A DNA stretch of 64,000 bases. It comes from JAEUQQ01 sp963697285 (GTDB lineage Bacteria; Acidobacteriota; Vicinamibacteria; Vicinamibacterales; JAFNAJ01). The stretch spans positions 744,001 to 808,000 of the forward strand of contig CAVONI010000011.1 in NCBI GenBank assembly GCA_963697285.1, read 5' to 3'. The position numbers were made by a program, and so were the translations under genes. Positions 1 through 7,894 of the stretch are shown one piece after another. Numbering within the stretch: position 1 is the first letter of the stretch; the number at the start of each line of letters is the position of its first letter. Under the pieces are notes generated by a model. The model saw nothing but the letters and a program-made list of their open reading frames with translations, was not told where the DNA came from and made no database searches.

Positions 1-1410
1 GCGCAAGTCGATCTCAGCACGTTTCCCTTCCGTGACCTGACCAAGGAGCTGGCCAACAAGATGACCGGCACCTATACGGTCGCGGTTGTCGGCGACGTGC
101 TGCTACAGGAGGCCGTGACCGGGCTGATCGATCCGAAGCTGCAGAAGATCCTCCAGGACGCCGACACGACCGTCGGCAACATGGAGTTCTACCTCGTCGA
201 TCGACGCAACTGGCCGTACGGGCACGGCAACAACTGGGCGCCCAAGGAGCTTGCGAAAGGTATCGCAGACCTGGGGTTCGACCTGCTGGGCCCCGGCGAG
301 GCGCAGGGTGGCGAAGAGGGCATGAAGTCGAGCATCAAGTACCTGGACGAGGTGGGGATTCAGGTAGCGGGTTACGGCCCCAACCTGTCGACGGCGCGCA
401 TGCCCGCCTTCCAGCACACGCCCAAGGGTACGGTCGGAATGATCGCCGCGTATCCAGGCCATCCGACCATCGACCGCTCGGAGATCGCACAGAACCGTAA
501 CGGAAACAGCGGGAAGGACACATGGGGCATGAACCCCCTGCGGCTGACACAGTGGCACGTGGTCACCCCGGAGATGCTGCAGCAGCTCACGTCCTGGCGC
601 GATGCCATCGTCGCCCGGCGCACGGAGCCGGGCCTCTCACGACCGATCGACGTGCCGAGGGACGAGCCCAATCGGGTGCGCGTGTTCGACACGAACTTCA
701 TGACCGGTCCGAAGCCCGGTGAGTTCCACTGGGAGATCAACCCGACCGATCTCGAGAGCCAGACCCTCGCCGTGCGGAACGCCAAGGAGTACGGCGACTT
801 CGTCATCTTCGGAATGCACGTGCACCAGAACCGCTTCGCGTTCCAGGCGTACTCGCAGGAGAATTACGCGACCGACTTCGAGATCGAGATCACGCACAAG
901 CTGGTCGACAACGGGATGGATCTCTACGCCGGCAGCGGCGTGCACACGATGAAGGGGATCGAGATCTACAAGGGCCGGCCGATCTTCTACAACCCCGGAA
1001 ACTTCGCCGTTGCGCGCTACGGCAGCGACGACTCGCCCGTCGGCACGCGCATGACCGACATCGAGGCAGGCGAGGTTGGCAACGCCTGGCTCCAGGGCGA
1101 CAACAACCTCGTGTGCTACATCGCCGTCGCCAAGTACCAGGATGGGAAGCTCGCCGAGGTTCGCGTGTATCCCGTTGACCTTGGCGTGGGACGGAGCCGG
1201 CCGGTATCGCGGATGAGCATCGCCCAGACGCCGACCCCGGCGCTTGCCCGGACGATCCTCGAGCAGGTGCAGAAGTACTCGGAACCCTATGGCACGAAGA
1301 TGGTCATCGACAACGGCGTCGGGATCATCACTGTTCCACCCGAGGCAACAGTCGCCATCGGAGCGGACATTCGTTCCACGTTCGGCGAATCGCGGCGACC
1401 GCGGCCGTGA
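1..1410 (+). CDS. CapA-family (PGA_cap) metallophosphatase-like protein, 5' end outside window
   Basis: The frame is open to base 1, so the true start and any signal peptide lie upstream; the ATG at 61 is internal. The fold is that of the CapA/PgsA poly-gamma-glutamate synthesis family, related to calcineurin-type phosphoesterases. Seen are a GDVLLQ metal-site start near residue 32 of the visible part, a GNMEFYLVD segment (the family N-x-E motif), FGMHVHQN (the HxHxx site) and a late YAGSGVHTMKG plus FYNPGNF block that matches the usual GxHPHxxxG and SLGNF region. About 470 residues are visible. Family members take part in capsule or polyglutamate assembly or act as phosphodiesterases of unknown substrate. 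The next gene is convergent, so this gene ends its transcript here. Family call firm; substrate unknown. Confidence 0.8.
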   Translation, partial: AQVDLSTFPFRDLTKELANKMTGTYTVAVVGDVLLQEAVTGLIDPKLQKILQDADTTVGNMEFYLVDRRNWPYGHGNNWAPKELAKGIADLGFDLLGPGEAQGGEEGMKSSIKYLDEVGIQVAGYGPNLSTARMPAFQHTPKGTVGMIAAYPGHPTIDRSEIAQNRNGNSGKDTWGMNPLRLTQWHVVTPEMLQQLTSWRDAIVARRTEPGLSRPIDVPRDEPNRVRVFDTNFMTGPKPGEFHWEINPTDLESQTLAVRNAKEYGDFVIFGMHVHQNRFAFQAYSQENYATDFEIEITHKLVDNGMDLYAGSGVHTMKGIEIYKGRPIFYNPGNFAVARYGSDDSPVGTRMTDIEAGEVGNAWLQGDNNLVCYIAVAKYQDGKLAEVRVYPVDLGVGRSRPVSRMSIAQTPTPALARTILEQVQKYSEPYGTKMVIDNGVGIITVPPEATVAIGADIRSTFGESRRPRP

Positions 1411-1515
1411 CGCGCCCACATCATCGCGTCTCTCCGCAATGGCCGGTGAGCTGCTCCTCGACACGGGGGCGTTGGTGTCACTCCTCGACAGGAGCCAAAC
1501 ACGGCCGGCCCACGC

Positions 1516-2415
1516 TCACTTCTTCCAGGGCTTCTTTCTCACGCGCTCCACGGGCACGCCCCTCATCTGCGGTCGCTCGGCTTCGCGCGTCTTCAGGTTG
1601 TACCGATCGCCGGGCGCCAGGAAGTAGAACTGGCCGGCCGGGCCGACCATCCGGGAGTGGTCGTAGATGAGGACGTAGCTGCTCCCCACCACCTCGAAGC
1701 GGTCGCGCCGCACCACGATGGCGGTGTCTTCGTCGATGCCTATCCCCAGCAGTTCGGGGTGCGCCTCGATCACCGGAATCAGGTCGAACTGGCGATTGCG
1801 ACGCAGCACGTGCTGATCGATGGTCACGCCTCTCAGGAAGCCCATGCCCTCGACATGGTCGCCGACCATGATCTCGTTGCCTTTCGTGTCACCTCGCACC
1901 ATGAAGGACCCCTGGATCGTGGCCCCAGCCGACGTCCCGGCGATCACACCACCGCGATCGAGCAGCGCGCGCAGTTCGGCATGGGTTCGGGTGTTGAGAT
2001 ACGCGTCGGCGAGCCGCCAGTGTCGGCCGCCCATGATGAAGACACCGCCCGCCTGCCTGATGGGCGCCACGAAGGCGTCCGAGTCGGCGATCTTGCGATC
2101 CCGGGTGTGGAGGATCGTGACGTGACGAGCGCCGGCGGCCTCGAGATCGCGAAGGTCTTCCCAGTAGGACGCGGGATCGTCTCCCTCGGCCGCGGTCGGC
2201 ACCAGCAGAATGGACGCCTCGGGGCCGCCGGAGAGGGCGATGAACTGCTTGAGCAGTGCTTCGCTGCGCAGGCCTCCGCCGATGATCATGAGCGTCCCGT
2301 GGGCCGGGCCGAACTCGGGAGGGCCCTGAGGCGAGGATTCGGCTGGTGGCGTCTGCGCTCCGGCAGACACTGCAGTGCACAGCAGAAGAACCCACATCAC
2401 TTTGCGCATCGTCAT
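1516..2415 (-). CDS. Cyanophycinase-like peptidase (S51 family), exported
   Basis: A class-I glutamine-amidotransferase-like fold of the S51 serine peptidases, which split cyanophycin or alpha-aspartyl dipeptides. Visible motifs are LMIIGGG near the start, FIMGGRHWRLADAY, and the nucleophile elbow GTSAGA (Ser in G-x-S-A-G), followed by GIGIDEDTAIVV, which is characteristic of cyanophycinases. I start at 2415 (MTMRKV...) because it gives a signal peptide ending near AGAQ; the frame is open 28 codons further upstream but that stretch looks non-coding. Length about 300 aa fits extracellular cyanophycinase-type proteins. The CapA-like gene next door also belongs to polyamide metabolism, but the two are convergent and no shared operon is implied. 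Substrate is inferred from family only. Confidence 0.8.
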   Translation of the reverse strand: MTMRKVMWVLLLCTAVSAGAQTPPAESSPQGPPEFGPAHGTLMIIGGGLRSEALLKQFIALSGGPEASILLVPTAAEGDDPASYWEDLRDLEAAGARHVTILHTRDRKIADSDAFVAPIRQAGGVFIMGGRHWRLADAYLNTRTHAELRALLDRGGVIAGTSAGATIQGSFMVRGDTKGNEIMVGDHVEGMGFLRGVTIDQHVLRRNRQFDLIPVIEAHPELLGIGIDEDTAIVVRRDRFEVVGSSYVLIYDHSRMVGPAGQFYFLAPGDRYNLKTREAERPQMRGVPVERVRKKPWKK

Positions 2416-2523
2416 TGGCCTGAGCGAGAAGCCGGACACGAAGCCGAGGATTGGAGCACGCTTCCACACGCCACGGGCCGCCGCGTTCGAGCAGCGCACG
2501 AGACCGTCGCGTGTTGCCGTCTT

Positions 2524-3264
2524 CTAGAACCGCGCCTGGATGCCCATCAGGAACGGGAACGTCCACCGCGAGCTCTTGTCGTTGATGGTCTCGAGCCCCG
2601 TGCCTTCGAGCCCGTCCACCGCCGACATTCCCGTGACATATCGCAGTCCAACCTGAGTGAACAGGCCGACACGATCAGAGGCCTGGAAGACCACGCCGAC
2701 GTTCCCACCGAACGTGAACGCCGCCGTGCGATCGTAGAAGTCGGTGGCGTTGCCCGCAAGGTTGATCGAGGGAGCCACGAGCACCACGTCGGTCTCGTCG
2801 ACGACGGCAATGCCCATCGTGCCCTCACCGTAGGCGCGCACCTGCGAGGCGACGTCGGCGTACCGCCTGATCCCGGCATCGAATCCCCAGCTCTGGTAGT
2901 CCTGGTACTGGCCGTAGAGCCTGGACGCGCCGATGTCGCCCATAGGCGTGAGGTCGGCGTCGAGCGACTGGAACGTGAACGTGGCCCGCACCTCGGTCAC
3001 CTCGTCGAGCATGAAGCCGCCGCCGAAGCGCAGGTGGAGACCCGTGCCGTACACGTCCTCGTAGGTGTTCTTCAGGATCACCACCGCTTGATCGTTGAGG
3101 CGGCCCATCCCGCTCGAGTTGATGTTGCCGCTGATGCTGTTGTCCCAGCCAATCCCAAAATCAACGCTCCAGCGATAGTCGCTGTATGACTGCGCGTGGG
3201 CTGGTGAGGACGCGACGAGTGCGGCCGCAGCCAGCACGGATGAGAGAAACGGCTTGATGTGCAT
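2524..3264 (-). CDS. Outer-membrane beta-barrel protein
   Basis: The start at 3264 is fixed by a GAGGAG ribosome site about 10 bases upstream and by a clean signal peptide (MHIKPFLSSVLAAAALVASS, cleavage after AHAQ). The mature part, about 220 residues, alternates polar and hydrophobic residues with many aromatic strand ends and finishes in F (GIQARF), the typical C-terminal signature read by the BAM machinery. It resembles OmpW/porin-like 8- to 10-strand barrels, but no family-defining motif was recognised. The same strand carries a polytopic inner-membrane protein and a second small barrel just upstream (3352-5430), suggesting an envelope gene group. Function unknown. Confidence 0.7.
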   Translation of the reverse strand: MHIKPFLSSVLAAAALVASSPAHAQSYSDYRWSVDFGIGWDNSISGNINSSGMGRLNDQAVVILKNTYEDVYGTGLHLRFGGGFMLDEVTEVRATFTFQSLDADLTPMGDIGASRLYGQYQDYQSWGFDAGIRRYADVASQVRAYGEGTMGIAVVDETDVVLVAPSINLAGNATDFYDRTAAFTFGGNVGVVFQASDRVGLFTQVGLRYVTGMSAVDGLEGTGLETINDKSSRWTFPFLMGIQARF

Positions 3265-3351
3265 GGGATGTATCACTCCTCGTGGTTGGGAAGATTGCTC
3301 ACCCGACAAGAGTAGGCGGGCCAGCGCTGGAGGGCAACAGGCCCGACGCAC

Positions 3352-4563
3352 TCAGAAGACGACCTTGATCAGGCGCGTGAGCAACTCCTCGAGCGACACC
3401 ATCGTCAGCGTGAGCGGCAGGACCGGCAGCAGCGTGGCCACGACCAGGTACACCACCGATTGCCACGTGAAGGGCGCGTACCGCATCTCCTTGACAACCT
3501 CGAAGCTGTTGCCCAGGTCGGCCAGCGACTGGATGTCGGCGCTGCCAATCAGGGGTTCGTCCGGCGGCGCGCCGCCACGAACCCACTTGCGGTCGAACTC
3601 GCGCACGTACTGCTGCGCCAGTCCGCCATACTCTCCGAGCCCCTTGCGCTTGGCTGCGTCGAGCTTGGCGCTGAAGACCAGCATCGGCCCGAGGACGGCG
3701 AGGATCATCAGCGTCACGACGCCGATGATCTCCACCTTGAACTCGGGCAGACTGGCGTTCGCGTAGAAGATCTTGCTGGCCATCATTCCTGCCAGCAGCG
3801 CCCCTTGCGCGACGAGCACCGGCGAGAACGCCGGCCCCACCTGCGCGAGGAACCCCAACCCACCGCAGCGGTCAGGGTGCGTGGGTGACAGCGCCAGGTC
3901 GATGCGCGACACCTGCCACAGGAAGCGCGCCCAGACGGCCAACCGGAAGTACCACCGCAGGAGCAGGAACTGGAACATCGGCAGACTCACAAAGGCGAGC
4001 CACCAGCCCGCCTTCGACAGCTGCCAACCTGCGCCGGCCGGTTCGCGATACCACGTCGGCGCGTAGAGCGCGCCCACCGTGCGCCAGAAGTAGAACACGC
4101 CCACCACGTACACGAGCGCAATCAACACGACCTCTGCGACGACGGAATTGCGCAAGCCGACTGCAGAGGCGACGGCTGCATCAAACCGTGCACGCCCCGC
4201 GTCCGGAATCAACCCACGGTTCAGGAACTGCCTGACCATGGGGCGGATCCGCCGGTGAACGACCACTTCGGCCGCGATCAACAACGGCAGCGCAAGGAGC
4301 AGGCGCACGTGCATCTCGACGTCGAGGAGAAAGGGCACGGCCACGCCGTTGCCCCACGCGTGGCCTTCGGCGGCCGACAACGCCAGCAACGGCACCCACG
4401 CCAGCAGCGTCAGCGCGACGATGCGGCGGTGGACCAGCTGCAGCGCGTCTCCGGCAAGGTGTGTGCGCCGCCAAAGCTGATACAGCGGCCCACCGAGGAC
4501 CAGCGAGAAGTCGGACGGCTCGGCCAGAACCGCGTCGTCGGTGGCGGATGTTCGCGGGCTCAT
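3352..4563 (-). CDS. Conserved polytopic inner-membrane protein of unknown function
   Basis: About 403 residues with roughly seven hydrophobic segments, for example around residues 50-75, 90-110, 145-170, 195-215, 250-280, 285-315 and 365-395. The ATG at 4563 is chosen because GGAGA lies 7 bases upstream; a longer frame to 4632 adds a basic non-conserved leader. The N-terminal cytoplasmic part contains a PLYQLWRRTHL segment and the loops are rich in Arg. I do not recognise an enzyme or transporter signature. It sits between two outer-membrane beta-barrel genes on the same strand with gaps of about 90 bases, so co-transcription is possible but not shown. Confidence 0.65.
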   Translation of the reverse strand: MSPRTSATDDAVLAEPSDFSLVLGGPLYQLWRRTHLAGDALQLVHRRIVALTLLAWVPLLALSAAEGHAWGNGVAVPFLLDVEMHVRLLLALPLLIAAEVVVHRRIRPMVRQFLNRGLIPDAGRARFDAAVASAVGLRNSVVAEVVLIALVYVVGVFYFWRTVGALYAPTWYREPAGAGWQLSKAGWWLAFVSLPMFQFLLLRWYFRLAVWARFLWQVSRIDLALSPTHPDRCGGLGFLAQVGPAFSPVLVAQGALLAGMMASKIFYANASLPEFKVEIIGVVTLMILAVLGPMLVFSAKLDAAKRKGLGEYGGLAQQYVREFDRKWVRGGAPPDEPLIGSADIQSLADLGNSFEVVKEMRYAPFTWQSVVYLVVATLLPVLPLTLTMVSLEELLTRLIKVVF

Positions 4564-4656
4564 GGCAATTCTCCGTTGGGGTCTGCCCATCCACGAGCGG
4601 GACGGCGCGTTCGTCCGCGCCGTCCGACGCACCCACTTCAGACGTGTGCCGAGCGC

Positions 4657-5430
4657 CTAGAAGTAGAAACCAATCCCGGCCACGGGTCCTGACACCGTCT
4701 GGGTCACCTTGAGCGTCTTCGAGGCTACTTCGTGCTCGAACTTGAACCGCAGGTGGCTGTAGCCCGCGGTGAGCCCGAAATGCCGCAGCGGCTTCCAGTC
4801 GAGCCGGAACGACGCCGCGATCTCGCTGTCGCTCCCGACGCCAAAGCCGCCGACGTCAAACAGTCCATGGGCTTCGAGCTTGTCGCCCACGTGGTGGTAC
4901 GCAACGCCGACCAGCGGATCCCAGAGGCCGGGCTTCCGCGTCAACTGCGTGTTATTGAGCTTGATGTCGTACTTCAAGGCGAGGCGGCGGACACCGGCCG
5001 TCACGAACAGGTCCTTGTAAACCTGGCGGCCCAGGGAGCCGTGGCCGTAGATCAGGTCGACGTCGACGACCAGTGTCGGCGAGTCGGGACGGTCGCCGCC
5101 GACGGCTGCCCACAGGCCATCGGCGTCAATGCGCCAGACACCGTTGGTCGCTGAGAATCCGCCCATGAAGGCGCCGTCGAACCGTGAGTCGACGATCTTC
5201 ACGTTCTCGATCGTGCCGCCCCCGCCGCCCGGGCCCTCGACCGGCACGTTGACCTCGATGCCGATGTTCGTCGGCACCCAGGCCAGCACCGGATAGACGC
5301 TGAACCGCCAGCCCTCAGACGGGCTGGCTGTCGAAGGCGTGGCGCTCTGCGCAAGAGCCGATCCAGCGAGCACGAACACGAAGCCGGTGCTGATGACGAG
5401 ACGATGAAACCAACGGGGCATGCGCATCAT
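4657..5430 (-). CDS. Outer-membrane beta-barrel protein
   Basis: A 257-residue exported protein. AAGGAAGGA lies 6 bases before the ATG at 5430, and a signal peptide with twin Met start ends near ALAQ (residue 28). The mature part has alternating beta-strand character and ends in GIGFYF, a terminal aromatic typical of outer-membrane barrels. A short glycine run (GPGGGGG, about residues 66-72) forms an extracellular-loop-like insert. Similar proteins are annotated only as outer-membrane beta-barrel or OmpW-like. It is probably the first gene of the leftward group 5430-2524. Confidence 0.7.
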   Translation of the reverse strand: MMRMPRWFHRLVISTGFVFVLAGSALAQSATPSTASPSEGWRFSVYPVLAWVPTNIGIEVNVPVEGPGGGGGTIENVKIVDSRFDGAFMGGFSATNGVWRIDADGLWAAVGGDRPDSPTLVVDVDLIYGHGSLGRQVYKDLFVTAGVRRLALKYDIKLNNTQLTRKPGLWDPLVGVAYHHVGDKLEAHGLFDVGGFGVGSDSEIAASFRLDWKPLRHFGLTAGYSHLRFKFEHEVASKTLKVTQTVSGPVAGIGFYF

Positions 5431-5782
5431 ATGGGTCCTTCCTTGAGGGAGAGGCCGAGTAGCCCGTGGGCGATGTCCTCAACCTTCCTGTAAGACGTGA
5501 CATAGACCTGTACCACGTCGTGCCTTCCTTCACGTTCCGGGCCGCTCTGCCGGGCAACCGCGCCCTTCGGCGCAAGCTGACTATTATGCATGTGGTTACG
5601 GCAGAGGCATAGCGTTCGCGTCCGCCCCGGGGTACGGCCGGGCACACGGGAATATTGGAGAATCCACAGCGTCTGCTGCGGAACCTCTCGTCGGCGCCAC
5701 CGGCGATGGCGGTTCACCTCCCGGCTGCTCACCCCGTGGTTCTGATGCGCTTGCGCCGGCGTGCGTGCGCCAACATGGTCGG
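5431..5782. other. Intergenic stretch without recognisable gene
   Basis: 352 bases between two leftward genes. No frame here has a ribosome site plus a protein-like composition. It must hold the promoter of the barrel gene at 5430, but I could not settle on a convincing -35/-10 pair. Confidence 0.4.
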
Positions 5783-6241
5783 CTACGACGAGGACTTCAG
5801 CGCGACGATCTCGCCAGCCACCTCGGTGCCGGCGTCGAGGCACAGCACGCGTACGCGTCCCGTCGCCACGAGGTGGCCCTCGGCGTCGTGCACGTTGGCT
5901 TCCCACACCTGCGATCGGCGACCGCGCGTGAGGGGGCGGGCAGTTCCTCGCAGGATGCCGCCGCGGACCGCTCGCAGGAACGAGGTGTGGTTCTCGAGTC
6001 CCACAGCCGTCTGCCCGCGCTGGAGGCCGTCGAGGGCCGCGCCGATCGACGCCAATGTCTCCACGAGCCCAGCGTGCACGCCGCCGTGGACGATGCCGTA
6101 CACCTGCAGGTGCTGCGGGCCGACGGTCAGTTCGGCCACCACTTCGTCGCGGCCGGCGCGCACGTAGCGCAGGCCCATTGCCGCCGCCCAGCCGTCGAGG
6201 TGCTGGTTGAGGAACTCGCTTGCGTCGCCCTGTGTCTCCAT
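5783..6241 (-). CDS. PaaI-type hotdog-fold acyl-CoA thioesterase
   Basis: A 152-residue hotdog protein. The central helix carries VHGGVHAGLVETLASIGA, with the HGG turn that precedes the catalytic Asp/Glu of PaaI/YdiI-type thioesterases (here the helix Glu in VETLAS is the candidate), followed by the usual GLENHTSFLRAV strand (family form N-x-x-F-L-R). Members hydrolyse aromatic or medium-chain acyl-CoA thioesters in the cytoplasm. Length and motif order fit the family. It stands alone, with the start of a rightward gene 230 bases beyond its own start. Physiological substrate cannot be told from sequence. Confidence 0.8.
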   Translation of the reverse strand: METQGDASEFLNQHLDGWAAAMGLRYVRAGRDEVVAELTVGPQHLQVYGIVHGGVHAGLVETLASIGAALDGLQRGQTAVGLENHTSFLRAVRGGILRGTARPLTRGRRSQVWEANVHDAEGHLVATGRVRVLCLDAGTEVAGEIVALKSSS

Positions 6242-6471
6242 CGAGCAGCGATTATCGTCGATCGCCGCTCACGTGTCGGCAGCGGCACCGGGACAGCGCA
6301 GCGCCGGGACGCGGGGCGGCGTCACCTCGGCTACGCCACCGCGCCATCGGATCCGCCCTGTGCTGTCGGGAACATCTTCGTGGACGCCACCTTCCTATAG
6401 TGAGGGTGAGCCGCGACGACTGGGGAGTCCGTCGGCGCGTGGTTCGGATTGACCGTCCCAGGAGGTACCTC

Positions 6472-6621
6472 ATGCTCTACACCATCGCCGTCGTCCTGCT
6501 GGTCCTGTGGCTGCTTGGCCTGGTCAGCGGCTACACGATCGGATCGTTCATCCACGTCCTGCTGGTCATCGCCGTCGTCCTGTTCCTGGTCGGGCTGGTG
6601 AGCGGCCGGCGCACCATCTGA
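6472..6621 (+). CDS. lmo0937-family small membrane protein
   Basis: A 49-residue protein made of two hydrophobic helices separated by GYTIGSFIH, ending in SGRRTI. A textbook AGGAGGT lies 6 bases before the ATG. This pattern (MLYTIAVVLLVLWLLG... then IHVLLVIAVVLFLVGL) is that of the lmo0937/DUF5670 family, found widely in bacteria as isolated inner-membrane mini-proteins linked to stress conditions; molecular role unknown. Confidence 0.8.
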   Translation: MLYTIAVVLLVLWLLGLVSGYTIGSFIHVLLVIAVVLFLVGLVSGRRTI

Positions 6622-6650
6622 ACGACGTCCGCGCCACGCTGACGTTGTGC

Positions 6651-6722
6651 ACCGTCACGCGCGGCGCGGACCCGCCAGACTCGTCAATGCACTCGAGTGG
6701 ACCGTCACGCGCGGCGCGGACC
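6651..6722. repeat. Exact 22-nt direct repeat, period 50 bases
   Basis: The 22 bases at 6651-6672 recur exactly at 6701-6722. The repeat begins ACCGTCACGCGCGGCG. The first copy spans the stop codon of the RCC1-repeat frame. Sequence after each copy is only partly similar, so this is a decayed tandem duplication at the 3' end of the array. Confidence 0.8.
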
Positions 6723-7728
6723 GCGAGGCTCGGCAATGCATCGTCGCCGCCGCAGTGGGGATGGTCACCGTCACCGGCGTCGACCGGTCGTTCCGCGTCC
6801 CGTCCCCGAGTCCGCCGTAGGCGCCATAGCCCCAGCACGAGACCACGCCTCCGGTCGTCAGTGCACAGGTGTGCCACTCGCCCGCGGTGATCGCCATCAC
6901 GCCGCTCGACAGCCCGGTGACAGGCGTCGGCATGATTCGGTCAGTAGCGGTGCCGTCGCCCAGTTGACCGTGGGCGTTGCCGCCCCAGCACAGCATCCCC
7001 GCGCCCGTCGTCAACGCGCACGTGTGCGTCCGGCCGGCTGCCAGCGCCGTGACGGCGCTTCCCAGCCCGGCGATGGGCGCTGGTGTCTTGCCGTAGGCCG
7101 GCAGCGTCGTGCCGTCTCCCGGTTCTCCGTAGGCTCCCCAGCACTGCACAGCGCCGCCACCGGTTACCGCACAGGTGTGGTAGTAGCCCGTGGCCACTGC
7201 CACCGCACCGCTCGCGAGCCCGATCACCGGCGTCGGCGTGCTCCGATCGGTCGTCGTCCCGTCACCCACCTGGCCGGCGAAGTTGCCGCCCCAGCACACG
7301 ACAGCACCGGCGCCCGTGATGGCACACGTATGGTGCACGCCGGCAGACACAGCCACGACGCCGCTCGTGAGCCCGCTCACCGCCACAGGCGTCAGGTGCT
7401 GGGCCGTCGTCCCGTCGCCAAGGCGGCCGCCGAAGTTGGCCCCCCAGCAGAGCACCGCCCCGACGTCGGTGAGCGCACAGGTGTGGTAGAACCCTGTTGC
7501 CACCGCGATCACTCCACTTCCCAGTCCACTCACGGTTACCGGCGCCAGGCTCCGTGTCGTCGTACCGTCTCCCAGTTGACCGTACTGATTCCCTCCCCAG
7601 CACTGCAACGCGCCGCCAGTCGTCACCGCACAGGAGTGATAGGGACCTGCGGCTTCTGCCACGACGGTACCCGCAAGTCCGCTCACCGTCACGGGCGTCA
7701 GCTGATCCGTGGTGGTCCCATCGCCCAC
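6655..7728 (-). pseudogene. RCC1-repeat protein, 5'-truncated
   Basis: The frame holds about seven RCC1-type repeats of 48-52 residues, each with a form of CWG-x2-x3-G-x-L-GDGT-x4-P-x2-V-x-GL, giving a beta-propeller of RCC1 type. Six repeats carry the CWG element and the first one begins only at its GVGDGT part. Just upstream, in frame, the codons read stop-G-G-W-N-P-F-G-G, so a repeat has been cut and stopped where C-W-G would be expected. There is no signal peptide, although bacterial RCC1 proteins of this kind are usually exported. The frame ends in a non-repeat tail that overlaps a duplicated 22-nt sequence. I read it as a gene that lost its 5' part; a short GTG-started intracellular version is the less likely alternative. 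Confidence 0.6.
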
Positions 7729-7761
7729 GCCGCCGAAGGGATTCCACCCACCTCAACGGTG

Positions 7762-7779
7762 CTGTGCGCTAGTGCACAG
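7762..7779. promoter_or_regulatory. Inverted repeat upstream of the glucan synthase
   Basis: CTGTGC and GCACAG face each other across six bases, 115 bases before the glucan synthase start. It could be an operator or a relic hairpin. No function is shown. Confidence 0.3.
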
Positions 7780-7894
7780 ACAGCCACAGACGGGCTCCGT
7801 TAACGTGTCTTTGCGATACCCTGCCTGTCAGCACGGCGCCGCGAAGATCAGTTGATATCGTGCGGCCGGCCGGCGCGCGAGGGAGCGTGTTGAC

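Noticed and set aside
1657..3189. Rightward frame of 510 codons
   Set aside because: Covers two leftward genes with signal peptides; Arg/His-rich shadow.
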